64,000 nucleotides of DNA from Sclerodactyla briareus (GCA_026419785.1 JAODTK010005909.1:62001-126000); one strand, 5' to 3'. Numbered from the stretch's first letter, positions 46,740 through 58,085 are shown. Notes: generated from the sequence alone by a model not told the origin. Translations and numbers: made by a program.

Positions 46740-47520
46740 CATAGGGGCACTTTGTGTCAGAGTCACTGAGGGCAAGCCAGAAAATCTGATATTTCATCAT
46801 TTGTGGGTGTATTGCCACCAACTCCTTTAGTTTGGTTTGTTTCTACTTCCACATGAAAAATTGCGAAAATTCGATTCAAATCCGGATTTTTCTAAATCAA
46901 ATCAAGCATTTATTTGGGTTTTCGGCCCCGATATGCTGCCCATGGAGGCCTAGCCTTCTCTGTTTATCATGGAAGGACTGTGTTACAGAGACGGAAAAAC
47001 GACCCCATTTGGGATAGAAGAATTCAGATTTGAATCAGGATTTTGCAAGCAGGAAAAAATTAGTTATTTCACTCATTCGTGAGTTTATCGCTACCAATCC
47101 TGATATTTTGTTCTTGTAGTCTACTTCACATTAAAAATTGCAGAAAGTCCAATTGAAATTGATTCGCCAAACTTGAAGTAATTTTTTGATCGCCGTAACA
47201 TAGCAGCTAACCATGATAAACAGTGAATCTAGGCTTGTGGTAAACCACATATTGGGTCAAAAATTTAGGTTGGAAAAAATGGCATTTCAACTCAGAATGT
47301 GTGCAATTTCGGTGAGGTAGAAGAACAAAGACCCAAACCTCAAGATTTGTGCCGATACAGCCCATAATGAGTGAAAATCATGCTTATCTGCGTGCTCCAT
47401 TGAACTCTACACAAATACTGAGGCAATGTGCATGGGTTAACAGTCAATGGAGCAAGTCAGGAAATTCACAATATTTCACTCATTGTGAGTGTCTATATTG
47501 CTACCAATTCTTACCTACTC
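46740..47520. repeat. Degenerate tandem array (about 3 units)
   Basis: Phrases built on 'ATTTCACTCATT.GTGAGTnTnTATnGCTACCAATnCT' occur near 46795, 47065 and 47470, and 'ACATNAAAAATTGCnnAAA.TC.ATT' near 46852 and 47128. The units are roughly 270-400 bp and heavily diverged. Confidence 0.5.
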
Positions 47521-47654
47521 TCCTAACAGGAGTAGCATGCCCTACACTGGGAGTTCAATCTGGTTATGAGTTGATGTCATTTTAGAAAAAAAAATAGACA
47601 TTTCCTGATATATGTTGAATGTGTTCACTTGCATCAATTATTTTTATATTCCAG

Positions 47655-47812
47655 GATATCTGGAGAAGCCAGCTCTGCCATCTTTCCCAAGATCACACCA
47701 GAGGTGAGGCGAGTCAAGTCAGACTTGTGGGGAAATCTGGAGTTGGGCAAGGACCAGCACGGTGGCCAAGCTGACGGGGCAACCGCTACCCCGATCTCAT
47801 GGCGAACCCCAG
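47655..47812 (+). CDS. CPLANE2: CPLANE2/RSG1-like GTPase, exon 2 (P-loop)
   Basis: Acceptor (tatattccag) ends at 47654, donor gtgtgt at 47813. Across frames the exon reads YLEKPALP (family LLERPVLPP), then VRLVGKSGVG and TSTVAKLTGQPLPRSHGE. The GKSGVGKT Walker A loop of RSG1 is recovered as GKSGVG followed, after two inserted bases in gggcaaggacc, by TSTVAKLTG (family KTALVAKLAG). The exon end fits 'HGETPG|I' if one A is missing, matching the conserved H.ETTGI switch-I region across the splice. At least three single-base frame changes. The order of motifs, spacing and splice positions make the family call firm. Confidence 0.8.
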
Positions 47813-49250
47813 GTGTGTACTGTGAAGGCTTAAATTGAAATTAAATTTAAAAAGGTCTCATTCTCAATGATAGCGGTGAATTGTGATGACAATGTAGGGC
47901 TGATGATTTCATTCGACTCAGTAGGTCAGCTGATTCACTATGCAGTGATGATATTGCACAGGTGAATAGTACAAGACTGTAAATAGGTTTGATTCAACTT
48001 GTGAAATATCTAAATCAATTTGAGTTTCTCTTGTTTCACATGCCACATAGGCTTGCTAAAAGCAGACGTTATAAGGGAGCCGTTCCTAAAAATAGAGGGG
48101 GTATCGCTCTTTGGTATATACCATGATCGAATATTACAAACATATTGTCTGCAGGACTTCGTTTGACAAATCTCCAAAAATTGGGATTCTGCTCATTACG
48201 AGTCAGGTGACGTAGATGCATGTCAGTCCAGTAGACAACGGACGGCAGTTAATGTTTAGGGGAGCAGCCCTGAATAGATTCCGCAAAAGATTGCCCAAAT
48301 TTAGTCATAAATATTTACAGAAGACTTTCAATAACTTACAATACCAAAAATAGGAATTTATCGAAGAATGATACATTTGAAGCCCAAAATGAACCAAGCA
48401 ACAGTTTTAGCTATGCGCAGCGTATTGCGGTTTGGCTTGGTATCGCCGCACAAGTTTGGAAAAATATGAATCCTTCAAATGGGGAATTATAAAAGGATGA
48501 CCATCTAACTTATGCCAAAACTTGGTTGGAGGTTGTCTAAACAATTCCAATCAGTCAGTATAGTAATTTTCCAGCAGGCATGGCCGTTCCAGTGGGTGTA
48601 GTCATTGTCATCATGCACATGAGTGAATGAGGCTGATACAAGATGAACAAAGATAAACACCTGTTTCAACAGGCTACATACCACACTGACAGCAATTTTT
48701 CAGACTAATGTAAATATAGGATTTAAACAAAAAAATGTTTATGTCCTTGAGTGTTCATAGCGCTTTCTATCTCCTCAAGAAATAAATTTCAACTATTATT
48801 ATATTATTGTTATTATTATTATTAGGAAAGTTGCCTTTTTCCATCATCATACATGATGCCATGTATGACTTGACTGAGTGATATGTATATTATTTGTGAT
48901 TGAGTTCATACAGTCTTGTCTTGTCCTGACTGATGTAAACACCAATTGGTGGTTATCACTGCATAGGGGACAACACACAAACATTGCTCAAGCTAGAACA
49001 AGATCCCTGTGTATTGAAACTAGAAGCATTCCAATCTGGAATAAGTGGAATTGTTCTTGGCCAAAAGGACTACCTGAAAACTCAGAATTAACAGCCTCAT
49101 GTCTATAATAAATACCATTCACTAATGATGATCGTGTGCGATAATTAGTCTGTAACTCCACGAAATCAGGAACCGATATGTTGTTAGTAGGATTATGGAA
49201 GAGCTTGAGTCATGCGTTGCATCTTCTCACATGTAAAGTAGGCCTGGCAG
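47813..49250. other. CPLANE2-like intron 2, left part
   Basis: Non-coding. A short ATT microsatellite lies at 48796-48825. No exon seen before the hAT insertion. Confidence 0.45.
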
Positions 49251-49258
49251 TATGTTAC
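49251..49258. repeat. hAT target-site duplication, left
   Basis: TATGTTAC immediately before the CAGAGGTGG terminus; identical to 52267-52274. Confidence 0.95.
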
Positions 49259-52200
49259 CAGAGGTGGTGACAAGTCACCTTCTTCAAGTCCAAGTCAAGT
49301 CGCAAGTCAGCTGGTGCAAGTCCAAGTCAAGTCACAAGTCATTGGAAAAACTGCAAGTCCAAGTCAAATCACACAAGTCCATTGGCAAATGCAAGTCCAA
49401 GAGTCAGTCGGCACGTCATCTGATGGCAGTCCACGTCCAAGTCACAAGTCAGTGAAGGCTCGGAGGGGCATGGTATAGCTCACACTGGATTGATAGTTGG
49501 CAATGTAGATTTATGATAAGTTACTCCACGCTTTGGTGTTTGCGTATCACAGCAGAATGTGCTAGACATGAAAACGAGTCGATTGTTTATTAATACCATC
49601 GATGTAATGAACCCATAAAGCTTTGAATTTCACATAATTAACAGTCTCCAAATTGATGGTCAAGAACTAATTGGATTCTTTTTTTTCCTTTTTGGATATT
49701 TTCGTTACTCTGCCGGCTCTCATTGAAAGATCAAATAATTTTCACTTTGAATGAAGTGGTCCTGAATCGCCATCGATGATTACTTTGCTATTGGTTGTCC
49801 AGTGTCCAACATGTTGTGCTGCTCAATTTATTGAAGCCCACATTGCACTTGAAAGCAGTGCCAGTTATGGTTTAGAGCAGAGCTCTCTGGTAATGTTGCC
49901 CTCTAGAGCTTTCTGATACTCTGAAAAATAATGTTATAACTTACTTACCGTGATTCATGAATAATACATGTTTCTTTAACAACATTCAACTTGAAGAACC
50001 AGAAACATTGAGCTTGAATACGAACTCCTAAAATCAGTGCAATTCGTCATTACATTCTTTTTGAATTGAATTCTGGTGTTTTCCTATTTTAAACCCTACA
50101 TACTTACATCCATTATAGTAACTCATCCAGATAAAAAACTAATTTCAAATTTTCCTCCATATAACCGTACCGGGGCAAGGTATTTCACAAGGCCCGCTGC
50201 TGGTAATTATGAGAAGCTTGCATGTCCCATTTAGATACCGTTTTCTGCCTTTCAGTTCAACTAGCAGCACCAACAGTGTGGGGCACTGCGTTATTTGACC
50301 ATTGACCTCGACCTCACAGAAAATCATTTATCATGTACCATCACTAAGCATTACGACATGGCTTCTGGCGGAGAGATGATGCTCCACCCATGGGTGACAG
50401 CTTGGGGTGCCAAATTGGGTTTATTTAGGGGTTCAAGCTTTTACCATTATAATCACAACCAAAATTCAGCCAGGATGCGGAAAAATGGTCCAGAATTAGC
50501 AAAAACCATGTATGTGATCAGTGAAATTTAATCTGCAATGTAACAGGCAATTTGATATTATATATTACATGAATAACAAATCGTGGGTGTACATGGCTGT
50601 CTGATCTAAAGGCCCATATTTGATTAGGAGAGAAGGTCGGAAACCTAGGAAGTGGGTTTATAGTTAATGACAACAACCCAGTTGCATTTAGCTATCACCT
50701 TCATGCTCTCAACTTCATCATCACAACTACACTTGGTGTAATATACTTGTACTATTGTAGGACAACAAAAATCCCATTAACACACATGTCACTTTTTGTT
50801 CTTGAAAACTAAAAATCTAACAACCTGTCCAGCCATATGGCAAAATTCAGAAACAATTGGGCCCCCGTCCTTATCCATGGTTCACAAACCCCGAGCTTAC
50901 ATTATGAGACTGTAATAGATGTTTCAAAGCAGTGGTTCTCAAACTTTTTCAGACTGCTTCCCCCTTCCAGTCCATCAACTCGTCCACCATTTTGAAAACG
51001 ATTTCAAACTCCCCCCCTTCCACCTTTTTTATTTCCATTGAGTCCGGTCAACCATTCAAATGGAGCCCAGTGTGAAGGATGTTTGTTTGATCCTAATATG
51101 TCACATGTGGTACGATAGACAATACCACAGACTCTGAAATGGGGCTCAAAGTTCAGTCAGGGTGAAGGGTGAGCTTGGTGCACTGTCAGATTCCGAATTT
51201 CTGGCTGCATCTTAGTAGGAAGAGACACAGATAGCCCCTCATACATGGCTCCCTAGTCATGCAAGGGTTTCCGATACTTGGACAAGCAACACCATGACCG
51301 TGCTGAATCCTCTTTCATTCAAACGAGGTAGGGGGTAGACGCCATAAATCCGTAGTTCACATCAGGTACCCCCCCAAACCAGTCTCCCCCCCCCCCCCCC
51401 ATTCCACATTGAAATTCTATAAAGCGCCACCTAAAACTTCCCAGCGCCCCCGGTGGCGGTAGGACCACTTTGAGAAACACTGTTTCAAAGAATCTCTGGA
51501 TCTGTTCTTGAAAACCAAAAAGCCAAGAGGCTTAGTTGATCCTTGACTGATTTATGATAACATATGACCAGACACCGAGAAATGGGATAATGTACTAAGT
51601 AATTACGGCAACAGACTTTGACTTAAGGGATTTCTGACTTGTGCGTCTTGAACGGCCTGTATGCAAAATTATAAGATGACAAATTCAATTGTTTAAAACT
51701 ATATAACTGCTGCAAAGATGTCATTGCCGACAGCTGTTAGAAGTGACTTTGGAATTTGGATATTTTGTGACATAAAACAAATATACAGACAATTTTGGGC
51801 AACCCTGCTGATAGCGGTATCGATTTCCTACATGGTAATTGATCCGGGACATGACTAGCTCGAGCTATTACATGCAGTACGCCGACTTTCTCTGCACATA
51901 CGGTACGGTGCGTGGCATGCTAAGGCAAGGCCTTATTAGTTTAGGCGATACGCGCGCCAAGCTGACAGGGGACAACGTACGTATACACGGTAAATCCAAA
52001 AATTGGTGTCGGCCGTGTCGCTCTTGCCGACGGTTGCAAATTCTGGATTTCTGTCACGGTGAAAAATCCTAACATTTTTGGCTGCTGACTTGGGATGGCG
52101 ACCAAGTACAAGTCAGATCAAAAGGTCCAGACGGTGCAAGTCAGTCAAGTCACAAGTAATTACCGGTAATCGCCAAGACAAGTCGCAAGTCACGAACATC

Positions 52201-52266
52201 GGGACTCGAAGTCGGACTCGGTTTTCCCCCAAAGTGGGGGTTCACTGACTCGAGTCCCCACCTCTG
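49259..52266 (-). mobile_element. hAT-superfamily transposon (B), with TSD
   Basis: 3,008 bp. Left terminus CAGAGGTGGTGACAAGTCAC; right terminus read inward CAGAGGTGGGGACTCGAGTC: inverted repeats with the CAG-start typical of hAT. A perfect 8-bp duplication (TATGTTAC) flanks it, the hAT hallmark. Subterminal ACTTG/CAAGT arrays lie at 49268-49450 and 52085-52195. It is homologous, in reverse, to 22893-24164 but longer. A second hAT-type element sits inside it at 50930-51482. I see no transposase domain, so it appears non-autonomous. It lies in intron 2 of the CPLANE2-like gene. Confidence 0.92.
50930..51482. mobile_element. Nested hAT-type MITE, with TSD
   Basis: 553 bp. Left end CAGTGGTTCTCAAACTTTTT; right end inverted CAGTGTTTCTCAAAGTGGTC. 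A perfect 8-bp duplication TTTCAAAG is at 50922-50929 and 51483-51490. It contains C runs (51009-51017, 51387-51400). The CAGTGGTTCTCAA terminus is the type widely seen in Charlie-like hAT MITEs. No open frame of note. Confidence 0.92.
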
Positions 52267-52274
52267 TATGTTAC
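52267..52274. repeat. hAT target-site duplication, right
   Basis: TATGTTAC immediately after CCACCTCTG; identical to 49251-49258. Confidence 0.95.
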
Positions 52275-53188
52275 AGAAGCCTTGTGGGGTAGGCGTGTTG
52301 TGATCTTTGCGAACAATAAGCCAGATGAGTATGAGATATGTTAATGATATTGTGTTGAAGGTCATGAGGGAACGGTGGCAATTCGATGTTGATGTATTAG
52401 TCGTGTGTTAAGACGTGTTGACAACCCTGCCCGAAATGCGCTTTCCTTCCTGTGTGGGCCTTTCACATTTATGAGGTGCGCCGCCAGGAACCTGACAGTG
52501 CTTCACAACCGTAAACAAACGTCGTGTCCAGGCTGAGGGCCCCGCGGACCTCTTATAAGACAAGGTGCTTCCGATATTGGAGGGAGCCAATCCGAAACAG
52601 ATAGAGGAGAACACACCCCCAGACAATCAGGACAAAGACGATTATATTCCAGAGCTGTGGTTGTCAATCAAAGTGCATATTTTTTATTGCAGCCAGATAA
52701 TGTAACGTTCACTCAAGAGTGAGGAATAAAATTAATAAGCGTCTTAACACAAGACTATTGAACGTACAGTGTACAGCACGATCTTTCGAAACACCCTTGC
52801 CAAAAATTACAAATCATGCCTGAGGACACGAAACTTTAACTTTTGCCTCTTAATGTTAGAGGCAAATGGACCACACAAACCAAGTGTGCTATATTTCAAT
52901 CGGGAAAAAACCGTCAAAATCTCCAGCTGAGAAGAATACCTCGAGAAGTTAAAGATTGCGAGCCGTCTGATCATCACATGACTAGTCTAGGTCATTTCCA
53001 TGTTGAAGTCGGGTGGTATGGGAAACAACGTCGGAAGTTGCAAAATATGTTAGTCCAGATTACAATATATTGTTACTACTATTGAGCAATTCATCTGTGT
53101 GGAACCTCGTTGAAAGCTTTACCGAATGGTCAAAAAAACTGCAAGAGTTTAGTGGCTCTTCCAATTTCTCCATTCCTTCTTTTTGCAG
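52275..53188. other. CPLANE2-like intron 2, right part
   Basis: Open frames near 52843-53085 have no motif. Ends in the pyrimidine tract of the exon-3 acceptor. Confidence 0.4.
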
Positions 53189-53312
53189 GTATTGTATCAT
53201 CATTAGCCTATGGCCAGTTAAGCTGAGGTCATCAGGTCAGGTGCTGATGATGCGGATACAGTTCTGGGATGCCGGGGGACCACATCGCCAAGAAGTACGA
53301 CCACATACATCC
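53189..53312 (+). CDS. CPLANE2: CPLANE2/RSG1-like GTPase, exon 3
   Basis: Acceptor (ctttttgcag) ends at 53188; donor gtaagt at 53313. The exon reads (G)IVSSLAY, one frame change, then WPVKLRSSGQVLMMRIQFWD and AG, a second change in the ggggg run, then DHIAKKYDHIH. RSG1 has 'GI.TT.(V/F)FWPAKL......V.MFRFEFWDCGE.ALKKFDH(M/I)L' at this place: the switch-I to switch-II segment with the DxxG-like WD(C/A)G motif. Residue order and spacing match throughout. The junction to exon 4 (ACRDEAD) is one base out of phase as read. Confidence 0.87.
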
Positions 53313-53652
53313 GTAAGTTCTTCAAAGAATATCCCTGCTGTAGCTGCTGTATAGGTTTAGTTCGAATTTTGCTTCAATCTTTGATAATGAATCCCTTAAA
53401 GGGACTGTAACTGATTACTAGGGTCAGAACAAGCGCCCCAGTAGAAAGTTCGAGTTCCAGTCGGCCGTCAAACCCCCGAGATGGAACCTGATGCCATTTA
53501 GCATCCACATATTCCTCTTAATGATGCAATCCCTGATCAAGTCATACAAGAGACTGGAACATACTCCACATATTGAGCAGCGAAGCAGGTAGACATCCAG
53601 TGATCACAACTTAGCAGAAGACTATAGGTGCCACTGAACCAATATTAGTTAA

Positions 53653-54236
53653 AGGACAACTGCAGGATGATCATTTAAGGGGCTGATATATAGCTGGAGG
53701 AAAACTGAATGCGTCAGTCCAAACCGGAATTCATAGGACTTTCCGTTACGGACTCACAGTCCTTTGAAGTTTGTGTATTGTGAAGCTTGTGTATTGCACG
53801 AGATGGAAAGGCATCCCATCATGCAAAATAAATGATGTCAAACTTGCACAACCCTGCAAACATTATTTATTTTCTATTGAAATTCAAACATTAACTTCAC
53901 TTTGAAGAGCATTTAGTCTATGGGAGAGGATTGCTGTAGTGGGGGTAGGTGTTGTGGTTACTTTGGTGAGAAAGACAACAGAACTTCTGCTAAATGTTGA
54001 CTCATTGTATAAAATGAAATAATGAAATACATAAACATAATTTCCGTGTGTCCGTGTGATGTCATGTGTTATTGCACAATTGGGATTCTCCTCAATTTCT
54101 CTGCCTAATTGCCCAAAATTTGAAGGACAATAACTCCACATAGGAACATTGTATTGAAATGGAGTTTGGACCTATCGCTAGACAAGTTTCCATTCTCCAC
54201 GTATAACCTCTGTTGTATCCAAGCCTGCAGTGTCCT
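53653..54236 (+). mobile_element. TTAA-flanked MITE, copy 4 (best preserved)
   Basis: 584 bp flanked by TTAA at 53649-53652 and 54237-54240. Left end AGGACAACTGCAGGATG; right end inverted AGGACACTGCAGGCTTGG. Shares the family words listed for the 21.4-kb copy. TTAA on both sides suggests piggyBac-type integration. No open frame. Confidence 0.8.
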
Positions 54237-55372
54237 TTAATCCTAGTAAAGAATGATTATACATAGGTCACATTTGCTATGGGCGGAGTGCGGTCCAAAA
54301 TTTCTATAGCAGTATTATTCCCACCATCAAGCAGTTAGGCCGTCACATTGTTATGACTGCATGCCAACGGCATATTTGGGATTTCTAGAAAACGGGAGAC
54401 TATGCGGTCTTTGAAGTAACGACTCACGGTCATCTAATAGATGCCCTATGGCAGCCATTAATTTTTTTGATGAATGCCATGGCACTGTCAAAGGGCACAA
54501 ATCAGGCAGCTAACCTTCAATATCCTTGCTTCCTTCTGATTTGCTATTTATGGACCAATCTGTCAAAAGTTAGGCCTGTGGAAAGGTAGGCCTAGTACAG
54601 TTATACACAAGAACATTCCTGGGGCCTGATCACACTGAGCTTGAGTCGTGTTCATCATGGGTTTGCGGCTTTTGCGCTGTCCTTTTCTTCACTGTTCGCA
54701 ACTCTGATGCAAGTTCACGCAACAAGGATTTATTGACACAGGATTTTCTAATCTCATATTATGGTGTCATTCCGATTTAAATTCCGCAACAGAAGCCCTG
54801 GTATTGTGCCAATATTCCCTAATTTGAAAATTGGAGCATCAAATTTCTATAGCATACAATGAATTGGGTATCAACAAAGAGACTAAGATAAAGCTGTGGC
54901 AAAAATGTTTGAATGTGCTATGTTCATCTCAGTAGACCATCACTACCATTTTCTATTACAATTCCACTTCCCTGTTTCCTGTTTGTGCAAAAGAAAATCA
55001 GTTGCAGCAATGTTTCCGGCCCATTCACATGTGGAAGCTTGAACCGATTCTCAAGGATGGCAGCAGATTGTTTCGGAAAATATGTAGTTGAAAAAAGCAT
55101 ACTTCATATAACCCTGAATCTTGGAAATTTGAAGTTTCAAACTCATCTCGTTTGGGGTTATTCATATTGAGCTGGTAATAACGTGTCCCGACACCCAAAG
55201 TTTTTGGACCATTCCTTTTGCATAACAATACAACAACAAACAACATCGTCCAAATTGCACTGACATATAGTGGGAGTATACTATATGATTAACAAATTGT
55301 ACTGAGACAGTTTTCTATCATGCCCTTGGGCAAATGATCTTGCTGGTGTGCCAGTTGTACCAGATGTCAATA

Positions 55373-55751
55373 GGGAGCTTTAGATTTCACGATGGAGACG
55401 AAACGGATGACGTAATGTTTTTTCACGTTGTAGACCACGTCCGCCGTCCTGCCGTAGGTGTGCTTTAGGTTTCTACGACGTGTCAATGTGCCAGTTGCGT
55501 GATGTATATGCGCACGTTTCGGATTGGCGTTCGAGTATTGATCGTAAAATTCCCAAGTTCCATTGTTTACCCTGTTGAATGATGCCACCTGCTGGGTTCA
55601 AGTTCACGTAGTAGGGACAATGTGAAAAGTGAGTGACTCCATTGTAGATCGACGTAGTACAGCATTTGGTAAGGTTGTCGCATGCGCAGTCTGTTTAAAC
55701 ATTGCATCATAAGTTGCCGTTGCCGCCACCATCGTGAAATCTAAAGCTCTT
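55373..55751. mobile_element. MITE with perfect 20-bp inverted ends
   Basis: AGCTTTAGATTTCACGATGG at 55376-55395 is exactly inverted at 55729-55748. Flanks are AT-rich (CAATAGGG left, CTTTAATA right), so the exact ends and duplication are uncertain. Its right end lies only about 36 bp before the exon-4 start, within the usual branch-point zone. Confidence 0.8.
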
Positions 55752-55786
55752 TAATACCTCTTTAAATAATGTGATTTTTTTTCCAG

Positions 55787-56227
55787 GCCTGCAGAGATGA
55801 AGCTGATGCTACCCTCTTCCTCTTCTCATACATTGATCGATCCAGCTTCCTTGACCTGCCACAGCAAACTGAGCGATTCATCGGACGATCTCAAGGACAC
55901 TTTGAGGGTCGTAGTGGGGACCAAGCTGGACCAGCGCTACCGGGGAGAGGTCACCTCAAAGGAACTGAGCGACTTCCAGCGCGTCTGGAAGGTCCCCCTC
56001 ATCAGCGTGACAAACGTGACGAAGACGGAGACCGAGGACGGCCGGATCGTGACAGAGACCTGCAGTGACATGATGATGTGGACGCCTCCCTGAACCAGCT
56101 CTGGAGTCCTGGCTGGCACCACAGCATGATCAAGCTGGGGTTGCTGAGTGACTATCCCTGGGTGAGGACAGTAAAAAAGCCTCTAGAGGCTGAGGAGAAC
56201 GACAGTGATGAGGCTACCTATGTGTAG
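55787..56227 (+). CDS. CPLANE2: CPLANE2/RSG1-like GTPase, last exon
   Basis: Acceptor (gattttttttccag) ends at 55786. The first frame reads ACRDEADATLFLFSYIDRSS then FLDLPQQTERFI, matching 'ACREN.DA.LFLFS.TDR.SF.DLP.Q'. After one frame change it continues LRVVVGTKLDQRYRGEVTSK, ELSDFQRVW and KVPLISVTNV, matching '(M)VIGSKFDQ....DV...DL..F...W.LPLL.V'. TKLD is the NKxD-type base-binding motif. A second change near CSDM leads to DVDASLNQLW (family '(V)A.ILN.L..QLW'), a variable acidic tail and a stop TAG at 56225-56227. The length after correction fits a roughly 240-260-residue RSG1. No polyadenylation signal stands out just downstream. Confidence 0.9.
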
Positions 56228-56309
56228 CCCTATATGGCATAGTAGAGCATCTCGTCCTCCACCGGAAGTTCACTTGCCTAATCCATGTCATGGTTTATAA
56301 TAGTTTATT

Positions 56310-56700
56310 GCCCTGGCCCTACAACAGGAAGACTTCCAGCACTGCTAGTAGAACAAGAAAGTTAGGAATTAATGGTTAATAATAATTTTAATGAAGGTAA
56401 TATAATGAGGAACTGTATTCATTCTAATAGAAGCCCATGTCCTAATAAAAGCGCAACTGCTGTAGATTGGACATTCAGAAATATTTCTCCGCCCAGAGAG
56501 TTATTAATGAGTGGAATAGGCTTCCTGAAGATGTTGTTTCTGTCCAAGAGTGTGAATGCGTTTAAGAACAGTCTTGATTACTTTAAAGAATTGTGGGCGA
56601 ATCCTCCAGGCATCTGGGTTCTTCTCTTCTGGGATGTTGTGGCTTCAGGGTCTCTCATGAGGATTTTGTACTTCCTAATCCTTTTCACTAAACTAAACAA
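56310..56700 (+). mobile_element. LINE 3' end remnant
   Basis: Across two frames: FLRPESY then WNRLPEDVVSVQE and SVNAFKNSLDYFKELW, the '(F).RVI..WN.LP.(E/D)VV.A.SV..FK..LD' C-terminus common to CR1/L2 polymerases. It starts about 80-100 bp after the CPLANE2 stop and ends near an AAACTAAAC run. Confidence 0.7.
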
Positions 56701-57645
56701 TGAGAAGTCACATGCTGGAACAACATCACCTGGGATATGTGTTTGTCACTTTTCTACATCTGAGAGATTCTCGAAGCGCTTTGCAGATAATACCCGATCA
56801 TTGGAACCAGTACTCTCTCTAATCACTATGAAGGGTTTAGGCGCTGCCATTGTAGGTGTAGGCTGTACTCAGATTCTTCACAGGTCCCCAATATTCACCT
56901 CTGTAGGGTGAGTGCCTAGCTATCCAATCCCAGCTGCTCACCACCAACAGGCTAGGGCTTGGTTAGCAGTTTACACCACCGGTGTGAGTTCGGATGGACA
57001 GTAGGGAATTCCCCCTTCTCTTGTCGAATAGTGTCCCAAGTTATCGGAGGCCGGGGGAGTAATTTGTGCTTTGGGTACAGCCATTCTGCATCCAATGGAT
57101 GCCAGTGGAGAATTTGACTTTCCTATGTATGATGTATGATCCGAGCCAACCATGTTGGCACTATTGCTCAAATAGTAAACTAGCTCTGTCAGAATATATC
57201 ACCCTCAAACAAAATATTTGGTTCTTGCCACCTCTGCACCATGGTAACTGAAAGGTTACCATGTTACTGTCACTAAATGTTCAGCCCCTTTCTTGGCTGT
57301 TGCTGCTGTTGCTGCTGTTCCTCGGCTGTTGCTGGGTAGGCATTCTTCTCTGATGTTGTTTTCCACTAGATTCTGGGGACTGAGTGTCCCTCAATTCACA
57401 TGTCAGGCTTCGATGACTGGACAGATTGCCTATGAGTTCTGAAATGGCACCACAAAATTCAGTTCAGAGTCAAGTTCATGGAAAGATAAACGGTTTATGA
57501 CTGACTAGCCTGTAATCCCTGCCAGAAAGGTTAGAACAAAAAACACATAGTGGGTCATGTAGCAGAGGGGTAGGCCTATACAGGGACCTTATGATGAGGT
57601 CAAAACCATCTCTCCCCAACTCAATGTGTTGTGTTGATGTGAAAA
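56701..57645. other. Non-coding stretch
   Basis: Short GTTGCTGCT triplet tract at 57298-57335. Nothing else recognised. Confidence 0.35.
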
Positions 57646-57649
57646 GTGG

Positions 57650-58085
57650 ATTGACAGGTCGTTATTGTAAGGTGTGTTCAAGTTGGTATTGTAAGGTCTG
57701 TTAGTTTGTTTTTGTATGGTCCGTGTGTCAAGTTGGTATTGAATGGGCCTTTCATGGCTTATTAGGAGGTGTGTCGTTGTTCGTATGGTCTGTCCGGTGG
57801 TCGTACTGCTGGGGGTAATGTTTAACCGAAGGTTGTAATTGTAGAGGTTGGTTAGGGTTTTTTCTGTAGGTTCGTCTGTCAAGTTAGTACTGTATAGTCT
57901 GTCGTTGATATTGTAAAGTGTGTCCTGTTGGTATTGGTAAGGTCTGTTAGTTTGTTTTTGTATGGTTTGTCTGTCAAGTACCATGGTATTGAATGGTCTG
58001 TCAGATCATTATTGTAAGGTATGTCAGGTTGGTAGTGTGAGTCGGTAAGGTGGTATATAGATGTATGGTCTGTCAAAGTGTTGTC
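57650..58085. repeat. Minisatellite of GTnAGGTTGGTATTGTAAGGTCT units
   Basis: About 15 imperfect units of 24-30 bp containing GTTGGTATTGTAAGGTCTGT or GGTCTGTC(A/T)G; minus-strand Asn/Thr/Tyr-rich frames are artefacts. Confidence 0.85.

Larger units (their letters stand above)
44305..47654. other. CPLANE2-like intron 1
   Basis: Contains two LINE fragments in opposite orientations and a degenerate tandem array, listed separately. No further exon recognised. Confidence 0.45.
53313..55786. other. CPLANE2-like intron 3
   Basis: Holds the best-preserved TTAA-flanked MITE and a 20-bp-TIR MITE, listed separately. The remainder (about 54240-55370) shows nothing coding. Confidence 0.5.

Noticed and set aside
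56372..56911. 179-codon plus frame taken as a host gene
   Set aside because: Part of it (SVNAFKNSLDYFKELW) is a LINE polymerase C-terminus; the rest is unrelated sequence.
57650..58085. CRISPR or regulatory array
   Set aside because: Contiguous imperfect 24-30-bp units without spacers; a minisatellite.
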